From positions 62,001 to 126,000 of the forward strand of contig NZ_PGFJ01000002.1 in NCBI RefSeq assembly GCF_002797815.1: a stretch of DNA of 64,000 bases, written 5' to 3'. Under the pieces are notes generated by a model, which was given only the letters and a program-made list of their open reading frames with translations, did not search any database and was not told where the DNA came from. The position numbers and the translations under genes are program-made. Below are positions 27,369-34,936 of the stretch, piece after piece. The stretch is from Mucilaginibacter auburnensis. GTDB lineage: Bacteria; Bacteroidota; Bacteroidia; Sphingobacteriales; Sphingobacteriaceae. Position 1 is the stretch's first letter. Each line of letters starts with the position of its first letter.

Positions 27369-28366
27369 TAGGTATAAAATTGCATCTTAGCACATGAGCA
27401 TGCACAATTAGGGTCTGTTAAACCCATTTTGGTTAAAAAGTGCTGGTAAAAACCTATTCTGTCGTTCATACCTTCATTTTCACCTTTGTTACACTCAACG
27501 GCACCGTTTACAATATTAATGGTCATGCCAAAGCCTGGTGTACGGCCTTTCTCCGTATCTATTGGTTTAGGCTGCCATTTACCTATCATCACATCGTGCG
27601 CGGATGGTTTATGTGTTTCGGGCATCATCCAAAACCATATGGCAGCTTTAAACGCCACTACTGCGTCATTCTCCACCTTGTCGGGGTCATTCAGCAAGAT
27701 CTGTTTATCGCCAAAAATACAGTCAGATGCCTTACCATAATTTCCGTTATAACTTAATTGCATAGGGCCCCTACCATAGTATTTTTTTCCTTTGACCGGA
27801 GGGTATTCGTCACTTTCACCGTAATACTCTAAAGTTGTATTGTCTTCATGGCGCAGCATTAAACCATCTGTGTAAGTTCCGTTTTCACCATGGCGGGTTT
27901 CATGAGCAATATGAGCAAAAAAAGCCGCCAGTTCTTTTTTATTAATAAGTGGGTCAGATGCAGTGCAAAAATCGCCGTAATCAACAGTAAAAATGCTATC
28001 GGGTTTTACTTTGGCCCACGGCTCCTCCCAGTCAACATCTTGTCGCACTATTGAGTTTATACCCGCCGCCTTATCCGTTCTGATGATCTGATAAACAGAC
28101 AAGGCCCTGCGCGACACTTTTACTTTTATGTTGCCTAACTCGCGCACTGCCTGAATAAATGCGGCATAGGTATAAAACTTATCGCGTTGCGGAAATAGCT
28201 CATTAAACTGTTGCTCGGTTAGCAGATCAAATTGCTTTTGTGTTACAGGATTATTAGCTTCTGCTGCTTCTTGTTGCCCTTTGGTAGTTCCGCATTTAAA
28301 ACTTAGCAAAGTTACTGTACAAATTACGGCGGATAGCAATATGTGGGAAAATGCGGAGCGTTTCAT
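27365..28366 (-). CDS. Exported GH19 chitinase-like glycoside hydrolase
   Basis: This protein has 333 residues from the ATG at 28366; a TTG three codons further out is less likely. A hydrophobic signal (SHILLSAVICTVTLLSF) runs into KCGTTKG, where the lysine before the cysteine makes a lipobox weak. The catalytic domain shows HIAHETRHGENG, with the general acid glutamate in HET, and KYYGRGPMQLSYNGNYG, the GH19 hallmark. IWFWMMPETHKPSAHDVMIG follows in the order seen in family 19 chitinases. It is likely to act on chitin, or on peptidoglycan as some bacterial GH19 enzymes do. It ends by convergent overlap with the hypothetical gene. Confidence 0.87.
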   Translation of the reverse strand: MKRSAFSHILLSAVICTVTLLSFKCGTTKGQQEAAEANNPVTQKQFDLLTEQQFNELFPQRDKFYTYAAFIQAVRELGNIKVKVSRRALSVYQIIRTDKAAGINSIVRQDVDWEEPWAKVKPDSIFTVDYGDFCTASDPLINKKELAAFFAHIAHETRHGENGTYTDGLMLRHEDNTTLEYYGESDEYPPVKGKKYYGRGPMQLSYNGNYGKASDCIFGDKQILLNDPDKVENDAVVAFKAAIWFWMMPETHKPSAHDVMIGKWQPKPIDTEKGRTPGFGMTINIVNGAVECNKGENEGMNDRIGFYQHFLTKMGLTDPNCACSCAKMQFYTY

Positions 28367-28459
28367 AATAATCAATCAAGCGTAAAAATAGCTTTGTTTA
28401 ATACACCAATAAAATATTACAGCAAATATTAATTAAGTTTAGCCGTATCATTTAAAGCT

Positions 28460-29029
28460 ATGAAGATATATACCAAAACGGGCGATAAAGGTTTTACCTC
28501 ACTTATAGGAGGCACACGTGTTGCCAAGCATAACATTAGAATAGAGAGCTACGGTACTGTTGACGAACTGAATGCCTGGATAGGTCTGATAGCCGACCAG
28601 CAGATAGCAGAAAATCATCAGGAAATTTTAAAACAAATACAGGAAACGCTGTTTATAATAGGTGCTAATTTAGCTGCAGATCCCGAACGTTCTAAAATGA
28701 CGTTGCCGGAGTTGACGGCAACGGATATACAACTGCTGGAGGAAACAATTGACAGCATGGATAATGAATTGCCACAGTTAACGCATTTTATTTTGCCGGG
28801 AGGTAACACCACTGTATCATACACGCATTTGGCGCGTTGCGTTTGCCGCAGAGCTGAACGAATTGTTACCCATTTGGCGGAGGAAAGTAAGGTTAACGAA
28901 TTGATTATTATTTACCTTAACAGATTGAGTGACTACCTGTTTGTGCTGGGGCGCAAGCTGGCAAGCGAATTAAATATAGCTGAAAATCAATGGATTCCGA
29001 GCGCAAAAAAAAATAAAAAAATATATTGA
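28460..29029 (+). CDS. ATP:cob(I)alamin adenosyltransferase, PduO type
   Basis: This enzyme of 189 residues transfers the adenosyl group of ATP to cob(I)alamin. It starts MKIYTKTGDKGFTSLIGGTRV and has GTVDELNAWIGL. The conserved C-terminal helices contain LARCVCRRAERIV and IIYLNRLSDYLFVLGRKLA. These are the ATP and cobalamin contact motifs of the PduO/MMAB class. No other cobalamin gene is near. Confidence 0.95.
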   Translation: MKIYTKTGDKGFTSLIGGTRVAKHNIRIESYGTVDELNAWIGLIADQQIAENHQEILKQIQETLFIIGANLAADPERSKMTLPELTATDIQLLEETIDSMDNELPQLTHFILPGGNTTVSYTHLARCVCRRAERIVTHLAEESKVNELIIIYLNRLSDYLFVLGRKLASELNIAENQWIPSAKKNKKIY

Positions 29030-29057
29030 TAAACGATTTAAAAATATTATACTTTTG
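29026..29057 (+). promoter_or_regulatory. Bacteroidota-type promoter of the DUF2795 gene
   Basis: TTG at 29026-29028 is followed after 21 bases by TACTTTTG at 29050-29057, an exact TAnnTTTG box. The start codon of the next gene is 43 bases further on. Confidence 0.65.
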
Positions 29058-29100
29058 CGAAAATTGAACTTAAATCAATAAACTAAAATATAGATAGAAT

Positions 29101-29322
29101 ATGTACTGGACACTTGAATTAGCATCTCACCTGGAGGATGCACCATGGCCTGCCACAAAAGACGAATTAATTGACTACGCTATACGTTCAGGCGCTCCTG
29201 TAGAGGTTATTGAGAACCTGCAGGCTTTAGAGGATGATGGCGAGCCTTACGAGAATATTGAAGAAATATGGCCTGATTACCCTACAAAAGATGACTTCTT
29301 TTTTAACGAAGACGAATATTAA
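29101..29322 (+). CDS. DUF2795 family small protein
   Basis: This acidic protein of 73 residues matches the Bacteroidota form of DUF2795: YWTLELASHLEDAPWPATKDELIDYAIRSGAPVEVIENLQALEDDGEPY, ending in an acidic tail. It is highly conserved in this phylum, and its function is not known from the sequence. It has its own promoter and terminator and so is a single-gene unit. No membrane helix or signal is present. Confidence 0.9.
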   Translation: MYWTLELASHLEDAPWPATKDELIDYAIRSGAPVEVIENLQALEDDGEPYENIEEIWPDYPTKDDFFFNEDEY

Positions 29323-29345
29323 ATATCATATTCGATATAGAAAAA

Positions 29346-29377
29346 GCTGCTTAGATACAATTTAAGCAGCTTTTTTT
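29346..29377 (+). terminator. Intrinsic terminator of the DUF2795 gene
   Basis: GCTGCTTA (29346-29353) pairs with TAAGCAGC (29363-29370), followed by TTTTTTT. Confidence 0.93.
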
Positions 29378-29449
29378 ATTTGACAGGCGTGTTTGGAACA
29401 ATTTTGGAGTTGTGCAGAATATTATTCACACATCTAAAACTTAGAAAAC

Positions 29450-29596
29450 ATGAGAGGTTTATTGTACATTATTGCTGTAATACTGGTTATTGGCTGGGCA
29501 CTTGGATTTTTTGTTTACTCTGCCGGAGGTATTATACATACATTGCTTGTTATAGCTATCATTGCGTTAATTTTAGGAGTTATCCGCAGGGCTTAG
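29450..29596 (+). CDS. lmo0937-type (DUF5670) small membrane protein, 48 residues
   Basis: An ATG at 29450 opens a frame ending with TAG at 29594-29596. The product MRGLLYIIAVILVIGWALGF begins with a hydrophobic helix, has a short YSAGGIIHT loop, and ends with a second helix and IRRA. Its length, two-helix hairpin and loop match the lmo0937/DUF5670 family, often found as stress-related single genes in Bacteroidota. Upstream (29389-29410) is TTTGGAACAATTTTGGA, which resembles no promoter class exactly. It ends just before the 7-base-period repeat. Confidence 0.8.
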   Translation: MRGLLYIIAVILVIGWALGFFVYSAGGIIHTLLVIAIIALILGVIRRA

Positions 29597-29602
29597 CTCT
29601 TT

Positions 29603-29693
29603 TGAGAAGTGAGAATTAAGAGATAAGAATTAAGATATTTACAGTAATTCTTATCTCTTGATTCTTGTCTCTTGAGTCTTAACCCTCAACCCT
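29603..29693. repeat. Palindromic intergenic element with exact 7-base period, 13 units
   Basis: Thirteen heptamers run from 29603 to 29693; the first twelve begin with T and the last with C. The left arm begins TGAGAAG, TGAGAAT, TAAGAGA, TAAGAAT; the right arm has TAATTCT, TATCTCT, TGATTCT, TGTCTCT, so the arms are inverted to each other around TTTACAG (29638-29644). The right edge runs into the stop codon region of dprA (29692-29694). It has no coding frame of its own. Confidence 0.85.
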
Positions 29694-30789
29694 AAATCAG
29701 TTTATACATCTTCCCAGGCAACGACCGTATATAACCCTGCATCTCCATATTTAACAGGTTCATTGCTATTTGACTAACCGGCTTATTTATTTTAATACTT
29801 AGATCGTCAATGGCAACGGGTGTTTTATGTTGCTGCAAAAGGTTAAATATATCTTGCTCATCTGCCGATAGGTCAAATGGCAACATAAACTGTTCTACCG
29901 GCTTGCTATCTTCCGTTCGCTCCCATCCCATGCTGAATGCCAGATCGGCAGCGCAGGTTAATAAGCCGGCTTTGTTGTGACGTATTAAAAAATTACACCC
30001 TTCGCTATATACATCGTCTATTCTACCCGGAAAGGCAAAAACATCTCGATTGTAGGAGTTAGCAATTTCTGCCGTTATCAAAGCTCCTCCTTTTATACCT
30101 GCTTCAATAACAACAGTAGCATCAGCCATGCCTGCAACTATACGGTTACGCTGCGGAAAATTCTCTCTATCCGGTTTCGTTCCGGATGGGTATTCGCTCA
30201 ACAAACCGCCATTCTCTAACATCTTATCAGCAGTTGACCGATTTGCCGCAGGGTATAATCTGTCTAACCCATGGCCCACCACACCAATAGTGGGCACATT
30301 GTGCTTAAGGCACTCCTTGTGTGCAGCCACATCGACCCCCAGCGCAAGCCCACTAATAATAAGTACATCATATTGCCGCAATTCTTCTACCAATTGGCGG
30401 CACAAATCTCTGCCATATTCTGTAATGTTGCGGGTGCCAACTATGCTAACCACGCGCGCATTATTGAAATTTGCTTTACCCTTACTATAAAGCAGTACAG
30501 GGCTGTCTACACAGTTTTTTAAGCGCTTTGGATACCTGGCATCTGTATAAAATATCACCTCAATATCTTGTTTTTCAACAAAACGCATTTCGACTTCTGC
30601 TTTTCTCAAAGCCTCGTCAATATTTAGCGCGGCTACGGTCTTCTCGCCTATCCCCGGCACTTTAAGTAATTTTTTAACCGGAATTGTAAATATGGTTTCT
30701 GCGTCGCCAAAATAACTCATCAGCGCTTTTGCCGAAGCGGGACCTATATTGTTTAAAAATGTTAATGCTATTTGATGTACTTGCGACAT
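29692..30789 (-). CDS. dprA: DNA processing protein DprA (Smf)
   Basis: This protein has 365 residues from the ATG at 30789 (MSQVHQIALTFLNNIGPASAKALM). It has an N-terminal helix-hairpin-helix/SAM-like region, then the DprA Rossmann core: VSIVGTRNITEYGRDLCRQL, IISGLALGVDVAAHKECL, IGVVGHGLDRLYPAANR, GGLLSEYPSG, and FPQRNRIVAGMADATVVIEAG. A C-terminal winged-helix follows (PVAIDDLSIKINKPVSQIAMNLLNMEMQGYIRSL). It loads RecA onto incoming single-stranded DNA in transformation. In the leader, AGGTGT-TC-ACACCT (30809-30822) forms a perfect short hairpin, and a palindrome shared with DNA-damage genes lies at 30858-30872. Confidence 0.95.
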   Translation of the reverse strand: MSQVHQIALTFLNNIGPASAKALMSYFGDAETIFTIPVKKLLKVPGIGEKTVAALNIDEALRKAEVEMRFVEKQDIEVIFYTDARYPKRLKNCVDSPVLLYSKGKANFNNARVVSIVGTRNITEYGRDLCRQLVEELRQYDVLIISGLALGVDVAAHKECLKHNVPTIGVVGHGLDRLYPAANRSTADKMLENGGLLSEYPSGTKPDRENFPQRNRIVAGMADATVVIEAGIKGGALITAEIANSYNRDVFAFPGRIDDVYSEGCNFLIRHNKAGLLTCAADLAFSMGWERTEDSKPVEQFMLPFDLSADEQDIFNLLQQHKTPVAIDDLSIKINKPVSQIAMNLLNMEMQGYIRSLPGKMYKLI

Positions 30790-30857
30790 GATTTTTTTAT
30801 GCGCAGGTAGGTGTTCACACCTGCATGATTGCAAAATATACCAAGATGCTGATGTTT

Positions 30858-30872
30858 GCAAATATTTTTAGC
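30858..30872. promoter_or_regulatory. Candidate damage-type operator, dprA copy
   Basis: GCAAATATTTTTAGC is nearly the same as GCTAATATTTTTAGC upstream of the SRAP gene and ACTAATATTTTTAGC upstream of umuD. It lies 69 bases upstream of the dprA start codon and is the least symmetric of the three. The role is inferred only from the shared sequence. Confidence 0.35.
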
Positions 30873-30935
30873 ATTTACATTGGATACGCCATACCCTACC
30901 CGCGCATTCCTGTCAAAATTTCTGCTCTGAAAAAA

Positions 30936-31001
30936 AAACTATAAAAATAGTTTGTGAACTACAAAAATAGTTTTACCTTGGCATAACTATAAAAATAGTT
31001 T
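30936..31001 (+). promoter_or_regulatory. Three BlaI-type palindromic operators overlapping the promoter
   Basis: AAACTAT-AAAA-ATAGTTT (30936-30953), GAACTAC-AAAA-ATAGTTT (30956-30973) and TAACTAT-AAAA-ATAGTTT (30984-31001) are 7-bp inverted repeats with the same 4-base spacer. A promoter fits between them: TTTG (30951-30954), 19 bases, TACCTTGG (30974-30981). The first operator covers the -33 box, the second fills the space between the boxes, and the third covers the start-site region just before the ATG at 31006. This arrangement is what a repressor that blocks polymerase would use. The BlaI-type repressor directly downstream is the obvious candidate. Confidence 0.85.
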
Positions 31002-31005
31002 GCAA

Positions 31006-31383
31006 ATGACAATTAAAGAACTAACCAAAGCAGAAGAGCAGATAATGCAGATACTTTGGCAATTAGGTGAAGGTATTGTAAAAGATATATTGGAACAAAT
31101 GGACGAGCCTAAGCCTGCTTATAATACCGTTTCTACCGTAGTAAGAGTGCTGGAAGGTAAAGGATTTATAAGCCATAAAGTGTACGGCAATTCGCATGTG
31201 TACTTTCCGCTGGTAACGGAGGCGGCATACAAAAAGTTCACTTTTGATAAGATGATGAACAATTATTTCAGCAACTCCTATCAAAGTTTAGTATCGTTTA
31301 TTGCCAACGAGAAGAAGCTGGATGTAAACCAACTGGACGAATTGACCCAACTGATTGAGGACCTTAAAAAGAAGAAAAAATGA
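31006..31383 (+). CDS. BlaI/MecI-family transcriptional repressor
   Basis: This winged-helix repressor has 125 residues from the ATG at 31006; a TTG at 31000 is inside the third operator and is less likely. The sequence LTKAEEQIMQILWQLGEGIVKDILEQM, PAYNTVSTVVRVLEGKGFISHK and YFPLVT matches the DNA-binding half, followed by a short dimerising tail. In the BlaI/MecI class the repressor is cut by a membrane metalloprotease when a signal is sensed. The next gene, overlapping by 4 bases, encodes exactly such a protease. Three palindromes sit over its own promoter. Confidence 0.93.
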   Translation: MTIKELTKAEEQIMQILWQLGEGIVKDILEQMDEPKPAYNTVSTVVRVLEGKGFISHKVYGNSHVYFPLVTEAAYKKFTFDKMMNNYFSNSYQSLVSFIANEKKLDVNQLDELTQLIEDLKKKKK

Positions 31384-32906
31384 ACTGGCTGTATTACCTG
31401 GCAGAAGCTAACTTATACTTATGTGTATTTTATTTGGCCTACTGCATTTTTTTCTCTAAAGAAACTCATTATCAACTTAACAGGTTTTATTTACTGTTTA
31501 GTTGTTTAGCTGCATTTGTTTTGCCGCTTGTACAGGTCAATGCGTTGAAGCCGCCGGTTGTGCAAAAAGTACAGGTATTTGATTACACTGCCCTTCCAAC
31601 AACTGAATCGGTAGCAATTATAAAGCCGGTTGAGCCCGCTAAGCCTATATTAAGCAGTTTAACATTTGATAACTTCCTGATGGCAGCTTATGTAGCAGGT
31701 GCGCTAATAGTATTAGTTATTTTAATTGTTAAGTTGTATAGCATTTTCAAACTCACCCACCATAAAAAAGCAACCTATGGCAACTATAATGTAGTTTATC
31801 TTGATGATACAGAAACTGCCTTTTCCTTTTTTAACTATCTGTTTGTAGGAACAACAGCTGCAGGAACCGATACTATTATAACGCATGAGATGGTACATAT
31901 CCGCCAAAGGCATTCTGCCGATATTATGTTTTTGGAGTTGATCAAAGTGATGTGTTGGTTTAATCCGGTGGTGTACTTGCTACAAAATAGTTTAAAAACC
32001 ATACATGAATATATAGCGGACGAAAAAGCCGCAGCTGCCGACGAAGATACCATTGCTTACTCAACCTTTTTGCTCAATAATGCCTATGGCACAGGCGGTT
32101 TATCTATCACACATTCCTTCTTCAATTATAACCTTTTAAAAAAGAGAATCATTATGTTAAATCAACAACGCTCGGGTAATTTAGCCAGGCTAAAGTACCT
32201 TATCACATTGCCCGCATGCGCGGGTATGCTCTGCGCCTCAACTCTGGCATTCAGTAAAACTTATGGCTGGCATATTGGCAAAATGCGCGTTGAGACAGAG
32301 ACTAACGGAAATTTAATTAATCTTCATGCTGATACCCTAAAAACAAAAAAGGGGTATAAGTACAGCGAAACCATTTATACAAAAGATGGCGTTAAGCGAG
32401 CGACAGTTACTTTTTATGAAGATGGAGGAAAAAAAACAAGTTTCAATTCTGCACCAATGTCACCTGCTACCGCCAATTTATTAATAGGCAAATATGGATA
32501 CATGTTTCCAAATGGAACCATGCCTCCGCCACCGCCGGCCCCTCGTGAAAAGGTTGGAAAGATAAAATTTCCGCCACCGGTTTTAAAAGACAAAAACGGA
32601 AAACTATTACCTATGAAACCTATGCCAAAGGTTGACCAGGTTAAGTTTCCGCCGCCACCAACAGGCAACTTAAAAACCAGCAGTACCGGCTACCAGTATG
32701 AAGAAACTGGTTATTTGGTTAGAAAAACGCAAAACTACAGAGTTATTATACATGAAAAGGACGGCGAACAAAAGGAATACTATAAAAGCACTGCTAAAAA
32801 AGCCGATCTGAAATTGCTGAAAGAAAAGTATGGCTATGTTTTTCCGGATATGCAACTCTACGATCAACTTCCCCCGCCGCCACCATCTGCACCTGAAAAC
32901 AATTAA
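31380..32906 (+). CDS. M56 (BlaR1/MecR1-type) membrane metalloprotease with proline-rich C-terminus
   Basis: This protein of 508 residues has four or so membrane helices in its N-terminal half and the zinc site HEMVHIRQRH near residue 168. This is followed by YLLQNSLKTIHEYIADEKAAA with the third ligand, as in M56 peptidases. Unlike BlaR1, it has no penicillin-binding sensor domain. Instead the extracytoplasmic part after about residue 290 has two repeated segments (TKKGYKYSETIYTKDGV and SSTGYQYEETGYLVRKTQ) separated by proline runs (MPPPPPAPREKV, FPPPVLKD, FPPPPTG), and it ends QLPPPPPSAPENN. It should sense an unknown envelope signal and cut the BlaI partner. Confidence 0.9.
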   Translation: MNWLYYLAEANLYLCVFYLAYCIFFSKETHYQLNRFYLLFSCLAAFVLPLVQVNALKPPVVQKVQVFDYTALPTTESVAIIKPVEPAKPILSSLTFDNFLMAAYVAGALIVLVILIVKLYSIFKLTHHKKATYGNYNVVYLDDTETAFSFFNYLFVGTTAAGTDTIITHEMVHIRQRHSADIMFLELIKVMCWFNPVVYLLQNSLKTIHEYIADEKAAAADEDTIAYSTFLLNNAYGTGGLSITHSFFNYNLLKKRIIMLNQQRSGNLARLKYLITLPACAGMLCASTLAFSKTYGWHIGKMRVETETNGNLINLHADTLKTKKGYKYSETIYTKDGVKRATVTFYEDGGKKTSFNSAPMSPATANLLIGKYGYMFPNGTMPPPPPAPREKVGKIKFPPPVLKDKNGKLLPMKPMPKVDQVKFPPPPTGNLKTSSTGYQYEETGYLVRKTQNYRVIIHEKDGEQKEYYKSTAKKADLKLLKEKYGYVFPDMQLYDQLPPPPPSAPENN

Positions 32907-32916
32907 ACATAATTTG

Positions 32917-33699
32917 ATGAAACGAAATCATATTTTACGGATCGGCACACTTATAGTTTCATTAGGAGTGCAAAACGGCTATTCACAAAAGCTTCCGAAT
33001 ATTCAAAAAGAAAGTGTGGTTGCACCCGTTAATATAAAAGTTGATGGCAAAGCAACCGAGTGGGATAGTAATTTTAAGGCCCAAAACAGCGCAACCGAAC
33101 TACTTTATACGTTAAGTAACGATAATAACAATCTGTACCTGATTGTACAAACTAAATACCGTGATGTAATTGATAAGATAATGCGCGGTGGTATTACGTT
33201 AAATGTATACCCGACGTTAAACAAGAAAAGCGAGAACCATGTGTCTGTTACCTACCCTTGGTTAGATGGACCCGAAATGTCAAAATTAACGGGGTTATTG
33301 GCCGTCAAAAATTATCCTGAATCAAATAGAGAATCTGAAGCAGTAACAGTTGATGACCTGAACAAAGCGTTTAAAGAAAGATCAAAACTTATTGCTGTAG
33401 CGGGCTTCTCTTCTGTTAATGAACCTGAAATATCAGTTTATAATGATGCAGGCATTCAAGCTGCTGCAAATTTTGTTGATGAGTATTACACCTGCGAGTT
33501 AGCTGTTCCATTAAAATATTTGCTGTTGCCTGACAAAGGAAGCAAACCCTTTGCCTACCAAATAAAGGTGAACGAACCACGGCCGATAACGCCGAAATAT
33601 GACGGCAGTGGAACACCACCACCGCCGCCACCGCCTATGCTAAAAACAGCAGTAGCCGCAACTGATTTTTGGGGAGAATACACACTTGCCGGTAAATAG
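32917..33699 (+). CDS. Exported CBM9/DOMON-like beta-sandwich protein
   Basis: This protein has 260 residues from the ATG at 32917. A signal peptide (HILRIGTLIVSLGVQNGYSQ) is followed by APVNIKVDGKATEWDSNFKAQNSATELLYTLSNDNNNLYLIVQTKYRD. This is the pattern of CBM9-like sugar-binding or DOMON-type domains (G-x-x-x-E-W at the start, then strands). The tail holds PPPPPPPML just before the C-terminus. It follows the M56 protease by 10 bases and probably belongs to the same operon. The ligand cannot be predicted. Confidence 0.65.
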   Translation: MKRNHILRIGTLIVSLGVQNGYSQKLPNIQKESVVAPVNIKVDGKATEWDSNFKAQNSATELLYTLSNDNNNLYLIVQTKYRDVIDKIMRGGITLNVYPTLNKKSENHVSVTYPWLDGPEMSKLTGLLAVKNYPESNRESEAVTVDDLNKAFKERSKLIAVAGFSSVNEPEISVYNDAGIQAAANFVDEYYTCELAVPLKYLLLPDKGSKPFAYQIKVNEPRPITPKYDGSGTPPPPPPPMLKTAVAATDFWGEYTLAGK

Positions 33700-33818
33700 C
33701 TTTATGAGTTTACGTATGTTAGGAGTATAGATTACGGGCTACCCATTCCCTGTTCCGTACAACAAATTGCCAATTATGTTGTTATTATTATATTGCTAAC
33801 GTTTAAAACAATACGGCC

Positions 33819-34157
33819 ATGCATTTATCTCATAAAAAAAGCTTTAAAAAAGTCACCAAGTATATTTTAGCAGGTGCTTTAACTTTTGGCTTATCGCACA
33901 TTAGTGCATCGGTGTTAGCGCAAAGTGCGCCACCGCCACCACCACCGCCAGATAAAGTATTAAAACAGGCAGGCGATGGATTAAAGAAGATCAATCCGTT
34001 TAAAAAGAGAAGAAAAGCTCCCGCACCACCGGCTGCGCCTGCGGGAGCTCCGGCACGTCCGGGAGGTGCCCCGCCACCGCCGCCAAACCCATTAAATTTA
34101 TTTAAAAAAGGTGGAGGCGCTCCACCCGCACCACCGAAACCACCGGGTGCAAGGTAA
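33819..34157 (+). CDS. Exported proline- and lysine-rich small protein
   Basis: This protein of 112 residues has an N-terminal signal (KYILAGALTFGLSHISASVLAQ). The mature part is low-complexity: SAPPPPPPPDKVLKQAGDGLKKINPFKKRRKAPAPP and further PPPPPN/PPAPPKPP runs, basic and without secondary structure. It shares proline runs with the two preceding genes and lies 119 bases after the CBM9-like gene. Translation of these runs normally needs EF-P. I recognise no family and propose no function. Confidence 0.6.
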   Translation: MHLSHKKSFKKVTKYILAGALTFGLSHISASVLAQSAPPPPPPPDKVLKQAGDGLKKINPFKKRRKAPAPPAAPAGAPARPGGAPPPPPNPLNLFKKGGGAPPAPPKPPGAR

Positions 34158-34172
34158 TTTAATTAGATTTTA

Positions 34173-34880
34173 TCAATCCATATCAGGCTCGCCACGGTTG
34201 TTTATGTAACAATTTACAACAATGCGACTTGATATGGGTTCTTTGTTATAAGTAGCCGGGGTAAATATTTTGTCTTCGGTTAAAAGGATATTAGGATCAA
34301 TGTTGATTGTGGCAGAATAAAAAGGTGCTTTGATCCTAAATTTGAAGTCAGCCACCCGCCCCATCGGGCTTATAAATAACTCCATTTCTACAGCTATTTT
34401 TTCGTATGCTTCCCCTCTTAGATCTTCCGGCATAGTAAAAAATTTCAGATAAGGCAAATAGCCAAAATACCTGCCTCCTATTTTGTAGGGCTTAGTAATA
34501 GTTACGCTGTCGTTAACAACTTTATCAATAATATATTTAAAATTGGAACGCTCTTCTTCCGGCAATTCAAAAAGCAGTTTACCGGCATCGTAATTATAAA
34601 CCTGCGTTAGTTGTTGGGTTTTATTAAAGAAACGCCACAAGCCTATTCTTTTATCGTCCTTATAGCTACCCTGAGCAATTACCACTTTATTTTTGTAAAA
34701 CGCCTGATACTGCCCCTGTTTTATTTGTTTATCGGCAGTAATAACGGTATTGTATTTTTCAGTTACAAAAGCGCTTATTTTGTTTTTACGCACCACCGCA
34801 GTTTGGGCAAAACAAACCTGTAAGCCACAAAACAGCACTATTAAAGTAAAATATTTGCCCACTTCGCTAATTTTTCTCAA
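34173..34880 (-). CDS. Exported hypothetical protein with MORN-like motif
   Basis: This protein of 235 residues starts with a TTG at 34880 (MRKISEVGKYFTLIVLF); the GTG at 34862 is an alternative. A signal peptide ends CFAQ. The repeated phrase KQGQYQAFYKNKVVIAQGSYKDDKRIGLWRFFNKTQQLTQVYNYDAGKLL looks like a MORN-type repeat (G-x-Y ... GLW-x-F). The C-terminal part (PMGRVADFKFRIKAPFYSATINID, then RIVVNCYINNRGEPDMD) resembles a TonB-C-like module. The gene is convergent to the proline-rich gene. A cell-envelope role is likely; details are unknown. Confidence 0.6.
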   Translation of the reverse strand: MRKISEVGKYFTLIVLFCGLQVCFAQTAVVRKNKISAFVTEKYNTVITADKQIKQGQYQAFYKNKVVIAQGSYKDDKRIGLWRFFNKTQQLTQVYNYDAGKLLFELPEEERSNFKYIIDKVVNDSVTITKPYKIGGRYFGYLPYLKFFTMPEDLRGEAYEKIAVEMELFISPMGRVADFKFRIKAPFYSATINIDPNILLTEDKIFTPATYNKEPISSRIVVNCYINNRGEPDMD

Positions 34881-34936
34881 TATTATAACTTTATTATCTA
34901 ATCACACAAACGCAAAACCCACAATTAAATTTTAGC

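Noticed and set aside
29387..29405. A sigma-54 promoter (TGGAAC, then TTTGG) in front of the small lmo0937-type gene
   Set aside because: The spacing GG-N10 leads to GA instead of the invariant GC, so the match is not good enough to call.
29603..29693. A CRISPR array, because of the regular repeats
   Set aside because: The repeat period is only 7 bases, the words change, and there are no spacers of constant length and no cas genes.
31380..32906. A beta-lactam receptor (BlaR1)
   Set aside because: The M56 domain is present, but the penicillin-binding domain and its SxxK and KTG motifs are not.
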